DNA from: Arthrobacter pigmenti
GTDB taxonomy: Bacteria; Actinomycetota; Actinomycetes; Actinomycetales; Micrococcaceae
DNA length: 64,000 nucleotides
Assembly: GCF_011927905.1 (NCBI RefSeq)
Contig: NZ_JAATJL010000001.1
Coordinates: 3,348,001 to 3,412,000, forward strand
Direction: 5' to 3'
Shown here: piece after piece, positions 17,358-24,948 of the stretch
Layout: the number at the start of each line of letters is the position of its first letter
How positions within the stretch are numbered: the stretch's first letter is position 1
Notes under the pieces: generated by a model
What the model was told of the DNA's origin: nothing
The model's input: only the letters and a program-made list of their open reading frames with translations
Database searches by the model: none
Program-made: the position numbers and the translations under genes

Positions 17358-18086
17358 ATGACAACACTGGAGATCGCAGTACAGGACGCCGCGGGTGCGC
17401 GAACCGCCCTTGAGAACGGCGCCGACCGGGTGGAGTTCTGCGCGGCCCTGCGGATGGGCGGGCACAGTCCCTCGCTGGCCGCGGTGGAGCAGGCGGTTGC
17501 CGTCGGGATAGGTGTGCACGTGCTCGTACGCCCTCGCGGCGGCGGGTACGTGTATTCGCCGGCCGAAGTCGACCTGATGGTCGCCGAAGCCGAACAGGCG
17601 GTGCGCGCGGGGGCTGCCGGCGTCGTCATCGGTGCGCTGACCCACGGTGACACGTCCCTGGATGCTGAGGCCCTGGGCCGGATTATTGACGCGGCGCGCG
17701 GCGTGAATCCCGGTGCGGAGATCACTGTGCACCGCTGCGTCGATGTCCTGCTTGAGCGGGGGCTTCCCGTGGAGAGCTTGATCGTTGAGCTGCGTCAGCT
17801 CGGCGTGGATCGCGTGCTCACCTCGGGTGGGGCACGAACCGCCGGCGAAGGCGTTGGGATGCTACTGGAATTGCGCCAAATCGCCGGCGGCAACCCGCAA
17901 ATCCAGGCCGGCGGCGGAGTGCGTCTCGCCGACATTCCCGCGCTGTCAGGCCTTGACGGGATCCACCTATCCGCACGGGCGGCGCGCCGCGATGGCGCTT
18001 CGGGTCCTGGCGGCGGCGAAGAGGACTACGACGTCACCGACCCGGAACTCGTGGCGGCGGCCGCAGCGGCGCTCACCGGCCACTGA
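17358..18086 (+). CDS. cutC: CutC family protein
   Basis: A 242-residue TIM-barrel protein of the CutC family. Visible conserved parts are ALENGADRVEFCAALRMGGHSPS, LVRPRGGGYVYSPAEVDLM, AAGVVIGALTHGDTSLD, ITVHRCVD and DRVLTSGGARTAGEG. CutC was named for copper homeostasis, but later work questions a direct copper role. Here it stands about 0.8 kb from a genuine copper-resistance cluster on the other side of a hairpin, so a link is possible but not shown. It begins 32 bases after the MFS gene. Confidence 0.88.
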   Translation: MTTLEIAVQDAAGARTALENGADRVEFCAALRMGGHSPSLAAVEQAVAVGIGVHVLVRPRGGGYVYSPAEVDLMVAEAEQAVRAGAAGVVIGALTHGDTSLDAEALGRIIDAARGVNPGAEITVHRCVDVLLERGLPVESLIVELRQLGVDRVLTSGGARTAGEGVGMLLELRQIAGGNPQIQAGGGVRLADIPALSGLDGIHLSARAARRDGASGPGGGEEDYDVTDPELVAAAAAALTGH

Positions 18087-18090
18087 CGAA

Positions 18091-18161
18091 ATCGACTCTC
18101 CCCGAATGGTTCCTTTCAGGGCCGTTTAGAGCCTCATAAGGACCATTCGGGGAGAGTCGAT
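18091..18161. terminator. Long hairpin, family 1 copy A, between convergent genes
   Basis: Perfect 20-bp arms, ATCGACTCTCCCCGAATGGT at 18091-18110 and its complement at 18142-18161, enclose 31 bases that can extend the stem by about 4 pairs with a bulge. It lies between cutC and the DUF3105 gene, ending 14 bases before the latter's stop. A second copy with near-identical arms is at 22547-22617. Position suggests bidirectional termination or mRNA 3'-end protection. Confidence 0.75.
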
Positions 18162-18174
18162 CCGCGAAGTGCGT

Positions 18175-18819
18175 TTAGGCCGAAGGGTCAAGGCCCCCGC
18201 TGCACAGGGCGCCCGGCTCACGGGTCTGCTCACCCTGGATGTACTTGGTGAGGAACGTCTCGAGCCGCTCATCGGCTGCTGTGTCGACGCCGAGCTGCAA
18301 GCCCCAGGCCGAAGCCATGATGGGGGACTCCTGGCCCTCGTAAGGGCTCAGGAGAACGTAGCTGCGATCCCCGACGAGTTCAGTGAGGGCGTCAATCTCC
18401 GACTGCGGAAGGTCAGGCTGGTACGTGATCCAGACGGCGCCATGCTCAAGCGAGTGCACGGTGTTCTCGTTCGGCAGCGGCTGCGTGTAGACGCCGCAGT
18501 TTGTCCAGACAGCGTTGTGGTCGCCGCCCACAGGAGGCGCCTGGTCATATTCCACCGGGCCGTCTACGTGGTTGAACGAGGCCACCTCGATTTCCTCGAC
18601 CCCCTCGATGTCAGACTGGGCAAGCGCATCGAGCCGGTTGTTCTCCTGGACCTGCTGCACGATCACCAGGCTCACAGCCACAATGATCGCGACGATGACA
18701 AGCGCGATACCGCCGAAGATGAAAGTATTCCGCTTCCGTTCCTTGGCCCGCTGCTGGGACTGGATGGCCGCCAGGCGCGCCTGGCGGTCTGCATTCTCCT
18801 GAGCTCGCTTCTTGTTCAA
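18175..18819 (-). CDS. DUF3105 membrane-anchored protein
   Basis: A 214-residue protein with a short basic cytoplasmic N terminus (KKRAQENADRQARLAAIQ), one transmembrane segment (TFIFGGIALVIVAIIVAVSL, about 32-53) and an extracytoplasmic DUF3105 domain. The domain's invariant features are present: PVGGDHNAVWTNCGVY and NTVHSLEHGAVWITY, with a His/Cys set that could bind metal, plus a second Cys near the C terminus. It is 58 bases downstream of the DUF305 gene and probably in one operon with it, next to csoR-copZ-copA. An extracytoplasmic copper-handling role is inferred from context. Confidence 0.85.
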   Translation of the reverse strand: MNKKRAQENADRQARLAAIQSQQRAKERKRNTFIFGGIALVIVAIIVAVSLVIVQQVQENNRLDALAQSDIEGVEEIEVASFNHVDGPVEYDQAPPVGGDHNAVWTNCGVYTQPLPNENTVHSLEHGAVWITYQPDLPQSEIDALTELVGDRSYVLLSPYEGQESPIMASAWGLQLGVDTAADERLETFLTKYIQGEQTREPGALCSGGLDPSA

Positions 18820-18877
18820 CGCGCTGATTCCTTCTGTATTTACGTGGGGGTCGGGTCTAATCTACCGGTCGGAGCGG

Positions 18878-19522
18878 CTATAGCTCTGCCAGCAGGTCTT
18901 CCATGGCGGTGATTTCGGTTGCCTGGCCCGCTGCCATCTTCTCGGCAAGCTCGCGAACTTCCGGCTCCTGGGCGAGTTCGACGCCGGCCTGCGCCATTTC
19001 AACGCCGGCCTTGTGGTGCTCGATCATCAGCTCAAGATAGATGCGCTCAGCGTCGTCACCGGTTGCCTCGGACAGGGCCTGCAATTGTTCAGGGGTGGCC
19101 ATCCCCGGCATGAGACCTTCGGGGGTAAGCATGCTGCCGCCGTCGTCATTCATGTGCCCGTGACCCGATCCGGACATCCAGGTCATCCGTTCCGAGTCAC
19201 TGCTCTGAGGCAGGCCCCACTCCTCGAGCCACGCGAACATCTGGCCGATCTGGTGCTGCTGGGTCATGGCGATGTCGTACGCGATGGCGCGGATAACGAC
19301 GTCGTCGGTTTGCTCCCGCACTATCCGCGACATCTCCACGGCCTGGGCATGGTGGACCTGCATGTCGCGGGCAAAGCCAGCGTCCGCGCTGTTGTTGCCC
19401 GGATGCTGCGGCGCCGCGGCAACGCGCCCCGCGGTGAATGCAAGCGCGAAAAGACCCGCAACTGCAAGCAGGCCCAGGACGAGGAGGACGCGCTTCTGCC
19501 ACGCCTCGAGGTTGAGGGTCAT
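18878..19522 (-). CDS. DUF305 His/Met-rich exported protein
   Basis: A 214-residue protein with an N-terminal signal anchor (KRVLLVLGLLAVAGLFALAFTA) and two DUF305 repeats. Each has the ferritin-like helix-pair motif: FARDMQVHHAQAVEMSRIV with MTQQHQIGQMFAWL, and LELMIEHHKAGVEMAQAGVE with an alanine-rich helix. Between them is a Met/His-rich segment (MTWMSGSGHGHMNDDGG). DUF305 proteins accompany copper genes and probably bind Cu at the HH/M sites. The gene is divergent from csoR with a CsoR box between, so copper induction is expected. Confidence 0.88.
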   Translation of the reverse strand: MTLNLEAWQKRVLLVLGLLAVAGLFALAFTAGRVAAAPQHPGNNSADAGFARDMQVHHAQAVEMSRIVREQTDDVVIRAIAYDIAMTQQHQIGQMFAWLEEWGLPQSSDSERMTWMSGSGHGHMNDDGGSMLTPEGLMPGMATPEQLQALSEATGDDAERIYLELMIEHHKAGVEMAQAGVELAQEPEVRELAEKMAAGQATEITAMEDLLAEL

Positions 19523-19584
19523 AAGGGGAATGCCTTTCGTATCTTCCCTATCTAACGTAGGGCATCCCCCGGACCGTTCCCGCC

Positions 19585-19628
19585 TATACCCCTAGGGGGT
19601 AGTTGACCGCATACCCCCAGTGGGTATA
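19585..19628. promoter_or_regulatory. Two CsoR operator boxes and the csoR-copZ-copA promoter
   Basis: Box 1 TATACCCCTAGGGGGTA (19585-19601) and box 2 ATACCCCCAGTGGGTATA (19611-19628) both match the TACCCC-centre-GGGGTA type of CsoR/RcnR site. A promoter with -35 TTGACC (19603-19608), a 16-bp spacer and -10 TATATC (19625-19630) overlaps box 2. Box 1 is placed to control the divergent DUF305-DUF3105 genes. CsoR would release both directions on Cu(I) binding. Confidence 0.82.
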
Positions 19629-19655
19629 TCTTGAGAATGTCACGAGGAGGAAACC

Positions 19656-19967
19656 ATGACGCAGACAACCACTGAGCACGGCTACACCGCTGACAAGGAG
19701 GCTTACCTCCGGCGGCTGAAGCGCATCGAAGGACAGGTGCGCGGAATCGCCCGGATGGTCGAGGAGGACAAGTACTGCATTGACGTCCTCACCCAGGTAT
19801 CCGCAGTCAACAAGGCTTTGCACGCCGTGAGCATCGGCCTCCTCGAGGAGCACATCGCCCACTGCGTCGTCGGCGCCGCCAATGAGTCCCAGGCTACTGG
19901 AGATCCTGCGGCGGTCAACGAAAAGGTGCAGGAAGCCTCGGCGGCCATCAGCCGCCTGCTGCGCTGA
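19656..19967 (+). CDS. csoR: Copper-sensing repressor CsoR
   Basis: A 103-residue four-helix-bundle repressor of the CsoR/RcnR family. The Cu(I) ligands are Cys41 (KYCID), His66 (EEHI) and Cys70 (AHCV), with the spacing 25 and 4 seen in M. tuberculosis CsoR (C36, H61, C65). KRIEGQVRGIARMVEE is the typical DNA-binding first helix. A strong GAGGAGG precedes the ATG. It is the first gene of csoR-copZ-copA, downstream of two operator boxes. Confidence 0.95.
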   Translation: MTQTTTEHGYTADKEAYLRRLKRIEGQVRGIARMVEEDKYCIDVLTQVSAVNKALHAVSIGLLEEHIAHCVVGAANESQATGDPAAVNEKVQEASAAISRLLR

Positions 19968-19997
19968 CTGTTTCAACATCCCACAAAGGAGCACATC

Positions 19998-20222
19998 ATG
20001 AGCACCACCACCGTAAGCATCTCCGGCATGACCTGCGGCCACTGCGTTGATTCCGTCACCGAGGAAATTTCTGCGATCGACGGCGTGCAGAACGTCGCCG
20101 TTGACCTGAACAAGGGCGGGGTTTCCACCGCCACCGTCACCTCCGAGCGCGAGCTTGACCCGGAGCAGATCGGCGAGGCCGTCGCAGAAGCCGGTTACCT
20201 CGTGGTCTCCAACGACGCTTAA
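19998..20222 (+). CDS. copZ: Copper chaperone, HMA domain
   Basis: A 74-residue single heavy-metal-associated domain with the Cu(I) motif GMTCGHC (Cys13 and Cys16) on a ferredoxin-like beta-alpha-beta-beta-alpha-beta fold. It carries Cu(I) in the cytosol to CopA and can load CsoR. It is 30 bases after csoR with an AAAGGAG site, and 36 bases before copA. Confidence 0.95.
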   Translation: MSTTTVSISGMTCGHCVDSVTEEISAIDGVQNVAVDLNKGGVSTATVTSERELDPEQIGEAVAEAGYLVVSNDA

Positions 20223-20258
20223 TCAGCGCCGGCGAACAGCCGACAGGAAGGACCGATC

Positions 20259-22541
20259 ATGACCACCGAACCGGCAACAGCCCAGACCACCCGCACGGTC
20301 GAACTCGATATCCAGGGGATGACCTGCGCTTCGTGCGTTGGCCGTGTGGAGCGCAAGCTGGGCAAGCTCGACGGCGTTGAGGCGAGCGTCAACCTGCCGC
20401 TGGAATCGGCGGTTGTGACGGTCCCGGAGCACATCTCGGACCAGGACATCGTGAGTACGGTGAACGCCACCGGATACAGCGCCTCGTTGAAGAAGCCGCA
20501 GCATCCGGGCCCTTCCGCGGAGGGTGAGCCGGCGACGGACGGGATGGATCACGACCAGCACGACCACATGTCGCACGGCGGCACGGCATCGCAGCTGCGG
20601 CCGCGGCTTATTACCGCTGCCATCCTGACTGTGCCGGTGTTCCTCATCTCGATGATTCCCGGACTGCAGTTCCCGCATTGGGGGTGGGTGGTGGCTGCAC
20701 TGACCACGCCCGTGGTCACGTGGTCCGCGTGGTCCTTCCACAAGGCGGCGGCGATCAACGCGCGGCACTTCTCCTCCACCATGGATACCCTGGTGTCCAT
20801 CGGCGTCACCGCGGCGTATCTGTTCTCACTCGGACAACTCATCGCCGACCCCATGGTTACCGCCCACGTGGGGATGGATATGGGCACTATGACGGAACAT
20901 GCACTTTACTTCGAGGTTGCCGCCGTCGTCGTGACCTTCCTGCTGCTCGGCCGCTACCTCGAGGCCAACGCCAAACAGCGTGCGGGAGATGCACTGAAGT
21001 CACTGCTTAACCTGGGTGCCAAGGACGCCACAGTGCTGCGTGAGCGGGATGGTGAGCGCGTCGAGGTCAAGGTGCCGGCGTCGTCGTTGGTTCACGGGGA
21101 CGAGTTCGTGGTGCGCCCGGGCGAGAAGATCGCCACCGACGGCTTCGTGGTCGAGGGACGCAGCGCCGTCGACACCTCGCTCATCACCGGTGAATCCATC
21201 CCCGTCGAAGTAGGCCCCGACAGCACGGTGACGGGCGCAACCATAAACACCTCCGGGCGGCTGATTGTCCGTGCCACGAGGGTCGGCAGCGAAACCACGC
21301 TGGCGCAGATGGGCCGGCTGGTGAGCCAGGCGCAGAGCGGGAAGGCACCAATCGCCCGGCTGGCTGACCGGATCAGCGCCGTGTTCGTGCCTGTAGTGCT
21401 CGCGATCGCCGCGCTGACGTTCATTCTGTGGGCGCTGCTGACCGGGGACATCCAGGCGGCGTTCACTGCCGCCGTCGCCGTCCTCGTGATCGCCTGCCCG
21501 TGTGCGCTGGGGCTCGCTACGCCTACGGCCCTGCTGACCGGTACCGGGCGGGGAGCGCAGATGGGTATCCTCATCCGCGGGCCGCAGGTTCTCGAGGACA
21601 CCCGCACCGTTGACACCATCGTCCTGGACAAGACCGGCACGGTGACCAGCGGGCGGCTCTCGGTGACCGACGTCGTCGTGCTCGGCTCGCGCAGCCGGGA
21701 TGAGGTGCTGAACCTGGCCGCGGCGGTCGAGTCCGCGAGCGAGCATCCGATCGCGCAGGCGATCTCCGCAGCCGCGCCGGGGCATCCTCGCGTGAGAGAC
21801 TTCGTCAGCTCGGCAGGTGGAGGCGTGCGCGGCATGGTGGATGGCGCGGTTGTGCTGGCGGGGCGGGCCGGCTGGCTGGAGGAGAACGACGTCGTTATCA
21901 CCGACGCGCACCGCTCGGCCCTGGCGGCGGAGCAGGAAGCGGGTTCGACGGCGATCTGGGTTGCGGTGGACGGTGCGGTCGCGGGACTGATCAGCCTGCA
22001 GGACACGGTGAAGGAGTCCTCTGCTGCAGCAATTGCCCGGTTGAAGGAGCTTGGGCTGCGGCCGATGCTGCTGACCGGCGACAACGCTGCCGTCGCACGC
22101 AAGATCGCAGCGGAGGTGGGCATTGCCGCTGACGATGTGATGGCGGACGTGCTTCCCGAGGGCAAGGTCGATGCCGTGAAGCGGCTGCAGACATCCGGTG
22201 CCACCGTAGCGATGGCCGGCGACGGCGTGAACGACGCCGCGGCTCTGGCTCAGGCGGACCTCGGCATCGCGATGGGGTCTGGCACCGACGTCGCAATCGA
22301 GGCCGCGGACCTGACCGTGATGGGTAACAGCCTTGAGCAGGTGGCGCAGGCCATCGAACTGTCCCGGAAGACACTTGGCACCATCAAGACCAACCTGTTC
22401 TGGGCGTTCTTCTACAACACGATCGGCATTCCGGTGGCCGCACTTGGGTTGCTGAACCCGATGGTGGCGGGTGCTGCGATGGCGGCGAGCTCGGTGCTGG
22501 TGGTGGCAAACTCGCTGCGGCTGCGCCGGTTCGGGAAGTAG
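20259..22541 (+). CDS. copA: P1B-type Cu(I)-exporting ATPase
   Basis: A 760-residue P-type ATPase. One N-terminal HMA domain carries GMTCASC (Cys23, Cys26), followed by a His-rich linker (MDHDQHDHMSHGG). Eight membrane segments include the CPC translocation site (Cys413-Pro-Cys415 in VIACPCALGLATP). Actuator loop LITGES, phosphorylation motif DKTGT (Asp457), nucleotide-domain SEHPIAQAI and hinge GDGVNDAAAL are all intact. It exports Cu(I) across the membrane at the expense of ATP. It is the last gene of the csoR operon; a long family-1 hairpin follows its stop by 5 bases. Confidence 0.96.
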   Translation: MTTEPATAQTTRTVELDIQGMTCASCVGRVERKLGKLDGVEASVNLPLESAVVTVPEHISDQDIVSTVNATGYSASLKKPQHPGPSAEGEPATDGMDHDQHDHMSHGGTASQLRPRLITAAILTVPVFLISMIPGLQFPHWGWVVAALTTPVVTWSAWSFHKAAAINARHFSSTMDTLVSIGVTAAYLFSLGQLIADPMVTAHVGMDMGTMTEHALYFEVAAVVVTFLLLGRYLEANAKQRAGDALKSLLNLGAKDATVLRERDGERVEVKVPASSLVHGDEFVVRPGEKIATDGFVVEGRSAVDTSLITGESIPVEVGPDSTVTGATINTSGRLIVRATRVGSETTLAQMGRLVSQAQSGKAPIARLADRISAVFVPVVLAIAALTFILWALLTGDIQAAFTAAVAVLVIACPCALGLATPTALLTGTGRGAQMGILIRGPQVLEDTRTVDTIVLDKTGTVTSGRLSVTDVVVLGSRSRDEVLNLAAAVESASEHPIAQAISAAAPGHPRVRDFVSSAGGGVRGMVDGAVVLAGRAGWLEENDVVITDAHRSALAAEQEAGSTAIWVAVDGAVAGLISLQDTVKESSAAAIARLKELGLRPMLLTGDNAAVARKIAAEVGIAADDVMADVLPEGKVDAVKRLQTSGATVAMAGDGVNDAAALAQADLGIAMGSGTDVAIEAADLTVMGNSLEQVAQAIELSRKTLGTIKTNLFWAFFYNTIGIPVAALGLLNPMVAGAAMAASSVLVVANSLRLRRFGK

Positions 22542-22546
22542 TTTGC

Positions 22547-22617
22547 ATCGACTCTCCCCAAATGGGGATTCTGGGGCCTGTCCTGGCCCTGAGAAAGGCC
22601 ATTTGGGGAGAGTCGAT
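22547..22617. terminator. Long hairpin, family 1 copy B, between convergent genes
   Basis: Perfect 19-bp arms, ATCGACTCTCCCCAAATGG at 22547-22565 and its complement at 22599-22617, enclose a 33-base loop that is G/C-rich and itself partly self-paired. It sits between copA and the EamA gene. Compared with copy A at 18091 one base differs in each arm and the change is compensated (G-C in A, A-T in B), so pairing is conserved. Confidence 0.75.
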
Positions 22618-22622
22618 TGCGT

Positions 22623-23588
22623 TTAACGCGGGAGGGGCTCGACGGCATTGGGCTGGTCAAGCGCCTCTGTTGCCTCGGGTTCGCGGCGGAGCTCGTCAAC
22701 GCGAACCAGCACCACTCCCCCGACGATCAACGCCCCGCCAAGCAGTTGAATGGCCGACGGCAGCTCGCCGAGGATCAGCCAGGACGCGAGGACCGCGAAC
22801 ATGACCTCGGTCAGCCCCACGAAGGACGCCACCTTGGATCCGAGACCACGTGCCGCGAAGATGCCGGTTACGTAGGAGAGAACAGTCGAAATCAGCACCA
22901 GCCCCAGCACCGGAATCACCCAGGTGGTCTCCCAGCCAGCCAGCGTCACGTCCCGGAACTCGAACGTGAACGGCATCACGCCGATCAGTCCGAAGAGGAG
23001 GATCGTCAACGCGCCGACCACCATGCCGCCGCCTGCCATGATGAGGGGCGGGAGGTCGTCGTCGGCCTTTGCGGACATGATGAAGAAGACGGCGAGGCAG
23101 ACGGCGGCACCCAGCCCGTAGAGCACGCCGATGGGGTCGAGCCGCTGGTCACCGATGAGATCCAGGACCAGGAGCAGCCCGAGCATCGCCACGATCGACC
23201 CGCTGGTGGTCAAGCGGCTTGGGGCCTTGCGGGACCGGATCCACAGCCACCCGACAATGAGCACCGGCGCGAGGTACTCCAGCAGCAGCGAGACTCCCAC
23301 GGACATTCGCTGCACCGCGTTGAAGTAGAGGAACTGGCAGAGCGCAATGGCCGTTGCGCCGTAGATCACCAGCGTCAGGGCATTGCGGCGCAGTACCCCC
23401 CACCTGCCACGAAGGCTGATGAGCAACGGGATCAACAGCACGACGGCGGCCCCGCCAATGCGGATCCCGACGGCGGCGCCAGGGCTCCAGCCGACCTCAA
23501 GGAGTGACTTGGCGAAGGGCCCGGAGACGCCGAAAGCAGCCGCGGAAAGAATCGCGAACCATAGCCCGGTGGCGGTTCCGCTTTTCAT
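22623..23588 (-). CDS. EamA/RhaT-type drug/metabolite exporter
   Basis: A 321-residue membrane protein of the DMT superfamily with ten predicted helices formed by two EamA repeats. The first begins WFAILSAAAFGVSGPFAKSLL, and the second GVLYGLGAAVCLAVFFIMSAK. Conserved LLLEYLAPVLIVGWLW and LTEVMFAVLASWLILGELPSAIQLLGGALIVGGV motifs end each half. It probably exports amino acids or other metabolites. It is a single gene with a dyad upstream (23604-23634). The substrate cannot be read. Confidence 0.87.
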   Translation of the reverse strand: MKSGTATGLWFAILSAAAFGVSGPFAKSLLEVGWSPGAAVGIRIGGAAVVLLIPLLISLRGRWGVLRRNALTLVIYGATAIALCQFLYFNAVQRMSVGVSLLLEYLAPVLIVGWLWIRSRKAPSRLTTSGSIVAMLGLLLVLDLIGDQRLDPIGVLYGLGAAVCLAVFFIMSAKADDDLPPLIMAGGGMVVGALTILLFGLIGVMPFTFEFRDVTLAGWETTWVIPVLGLVLISTVLSYVTGIFAARGLGSKVASFVGLTEVMFAVLASWLILGELPSAIQLLGGALIVGGVVLVRVDELRREPEATEALDQPNAVEPLPR

Positions 23589-23603
23589 GGGGTCTCCTGC
23601 ACT

Positions 23604-23634
23604 GTCATAACCAAAGCGTACTTATGGTGATGAC
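23604..23634. promoter_or_regulatory. Dyad upstream of the EamA exporter gene
   Basis: GTCATAACC (23604-23612) and GGTGATGAC (23626-23634) pair at 8 of 9 positions, 16 bases before the EamA start. TTATGACC-like words recur downstream of it (about 23667-23730). It could be an operator for an unlinked regulator. No regulator gene is adjacent. Confidence 0.3.
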
Positions 23635-23707
23635 GTTAGACCCGCGCCCTGTTATGAGTCAAGACGGCTTATGACCATTACGATCGGGTTTGCGTGGCCC
23701 GGTTACG

Positions 23708-23769
23708 CATCGAGCGGCCACTTATGACCAAATCCCTTCCGGGAATCGGTTATAAGTGGCCTCTCGATG
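23708..23769. terminator. Long hairpin downstream of the HhH-GPD gene
   Basis: CATCGAGCGGCCACTTATGACC (22 bases, 23708-23729) pairs with 23748-23769 at 20 of 22 positions around an 18-base loop containing its own CCGG core. It begins 8 bases after the HhH-GPD stop and is a plausible intrinsic terminator for the minus-strand gene. It is similar in architecture, but not in sequence, to the hairpins at 18091 and 22547. Confidence 0.6.
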
Positions 23770-23776
23770 GGCAGGG

Positions 23777-24352
23777 TTACTTCGCCTTTGCAGCAGCCTT
23801 CGCAGCGCGCTTGGTCTCGCGCACCTTCGCGAGGGACTCGGGATCGACGATGTCGGCAACCGAACGGTAGCTGCCGTCCTCGCCGTAAGCGCCGGCTGAC
23901 TCCTGCCAGCCCCCACCCGTGAACCCGTAGCGCTTTCCAAGCAGGGCCAGGAAGATCTTCGCCTTCTGCTCACCGAAGCCCGGCAGCGCTTTCAGCCGGC
24001 GCAACACTTCCGGGCCGTCCGGCTCACCGCGGGTCCAGATCGCTGAGGCATCGCCGTCCCACTCGTCCACCACGGTGCGGCACAACGCCTGCACGCGGCC
24101 CGCCATGTTGCCGGGATACCGGTGCACGGCGGGTGGGGTGCGGCACAGCTCAACGAAGGCGTCGGCGTCGTAATCGGCGATGAAAGCCGCGTCGAACCGC
24201 CCAAGCCGTTCGCTGATTTTCGCCGGCCCGGCGAAAGCCGTCTCCATCGCGACCTGCTGGTCCAGAAGCATGCCCACCAGCAGCGCAAGGGGATCGTTGG
24301 ACAGCAGTTGGTCGGCGTTAGCGTCGCCGGTGATGTTCAGTGTGGGAGCCAT
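23777..24352 (-). CDS. HhH-GPD-type DNA repair glycosylase-like protein
   Basis: A 191-residue protein of the short HhH-GPD type. After LLVGMLLDQQVAMETAFAGP, the typical first helices, a helix-hairpin-helix LKALPGFGEQKAKIFLALLGKRYG is present. This is the DNA-binding element of the EndoIII/AlkA superfamily. The usual catalytic Asp about 20 residues after the hairpin is hard to place, and the C terminus is a Lys/Ala-rich tail (KRAAKAAAKAK). Base-excision activity is therefore likely by family but unproven. No iron-sulfur cysteines are seen. Confidence 0.78.
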   Translation of the reverse strand: MAPTLNITGDANADQLLSNDPLALLVGMLLDQQVAMETAFAGPAKISERLGRFDAAFIADYDADAFVELCRTPPAVHRYPGNMAGRVQALCRTVVDEWDGDASAIWTRGEPDGPEVLRRLKALPGFGEQKAKIFLALLGKRYGFTGGGWQESAGAYGEDGSYRSVADIVDPESLAKVRETKRAAKAAAKAK

Positions 24353-24371
24353 GCCCCAATGCTAGCGACCG

Positions 24372-24803
24372 CTACGCCCCGCTGATCCCGAACAGCCCGA
24401 TGATCAGCGCCATCACCAGGTACGTCACCAGCTCGTGCGCGCAGTTCAGGACGGTGAGTCCGGCAGGCCGTCCCTCGAAGGCGTCGTGGGTGATGAAGCG
24501 CGACGCCGTGAAGCCGGCCCACAGGATCAGCGCGGTGATGAGCGTGTTGACCAGGAAGTTTCCGCCGTAGAACTCCTGCGCGATCGCGGCGCCACCGGCC
24601 AGCACCCAGGCGCTGATGAAGCTGACCACGAGGGTGATGAGGATCGGCTTCACCGCGTCCTTCGCGTCTCCGCTCGGGGTCACCTTCGCCACCCGCATCC
24701 AGTAGGTCCCAAACACCTTCGGGGTGTACCAGACGGTCCCAACCACCATCGTGGACAGGGTGGCCAGGATGACGGCGAGGACGTTGATCTCGGGAACAGC
24801 CAT
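24372..24803 (-). CDS. DUF1761 four-helix membrane protein
   Basis: A 143-residue integral membrane protein of the DUF1761 family. It has four hydrophobic helices: LAVILATLSTMVVGTVWYTP, ILITLVVSFISAWVLAGGA, LVNTLITALILWAGFTASRF and HELVTYLVMALIIGLFG. The conserved VWYTPKVFGTYWMR after the first helix identifies the family. It is located 19 bases upstream of the HhH-GPD gene on the same strand. No function has been established for the family. Confidence 0.82.
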   Translation of the reverse strand: MAVPEINVLAVILATLSTMVVGTVWYTPKVFGTYWMRVAKVTPSGDAKDAVKPILITLVVSFISAWVLAGGAAIAQEFYGGNFLVNTLITALILWAGFTASRFITHDAFEGRPAGLTVLNCAHELVTYLVMALIIGLFGISGA

Positions 24804-24948
24804 GAAGGTCTCCTTGATGCGCGGAACAGGACTTACGCGAAGTGTAGCCCGGCGGAGAACGACGACGGCGGCGGCACGTCGAGCGCGCGCCGCACCTCAG
24901 TGCCGCACCAGAAACCGCTACTGCCGCCGTCCGAGCGAGCCTATGCGA

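Noticed and set aside
21092-22204. A 370-residue minus-strand frame inside copA
   Set aside because: Antisense shadow of the intact CopA P-type ATPase, of low-complexity Ser/Thr/Pro composition.
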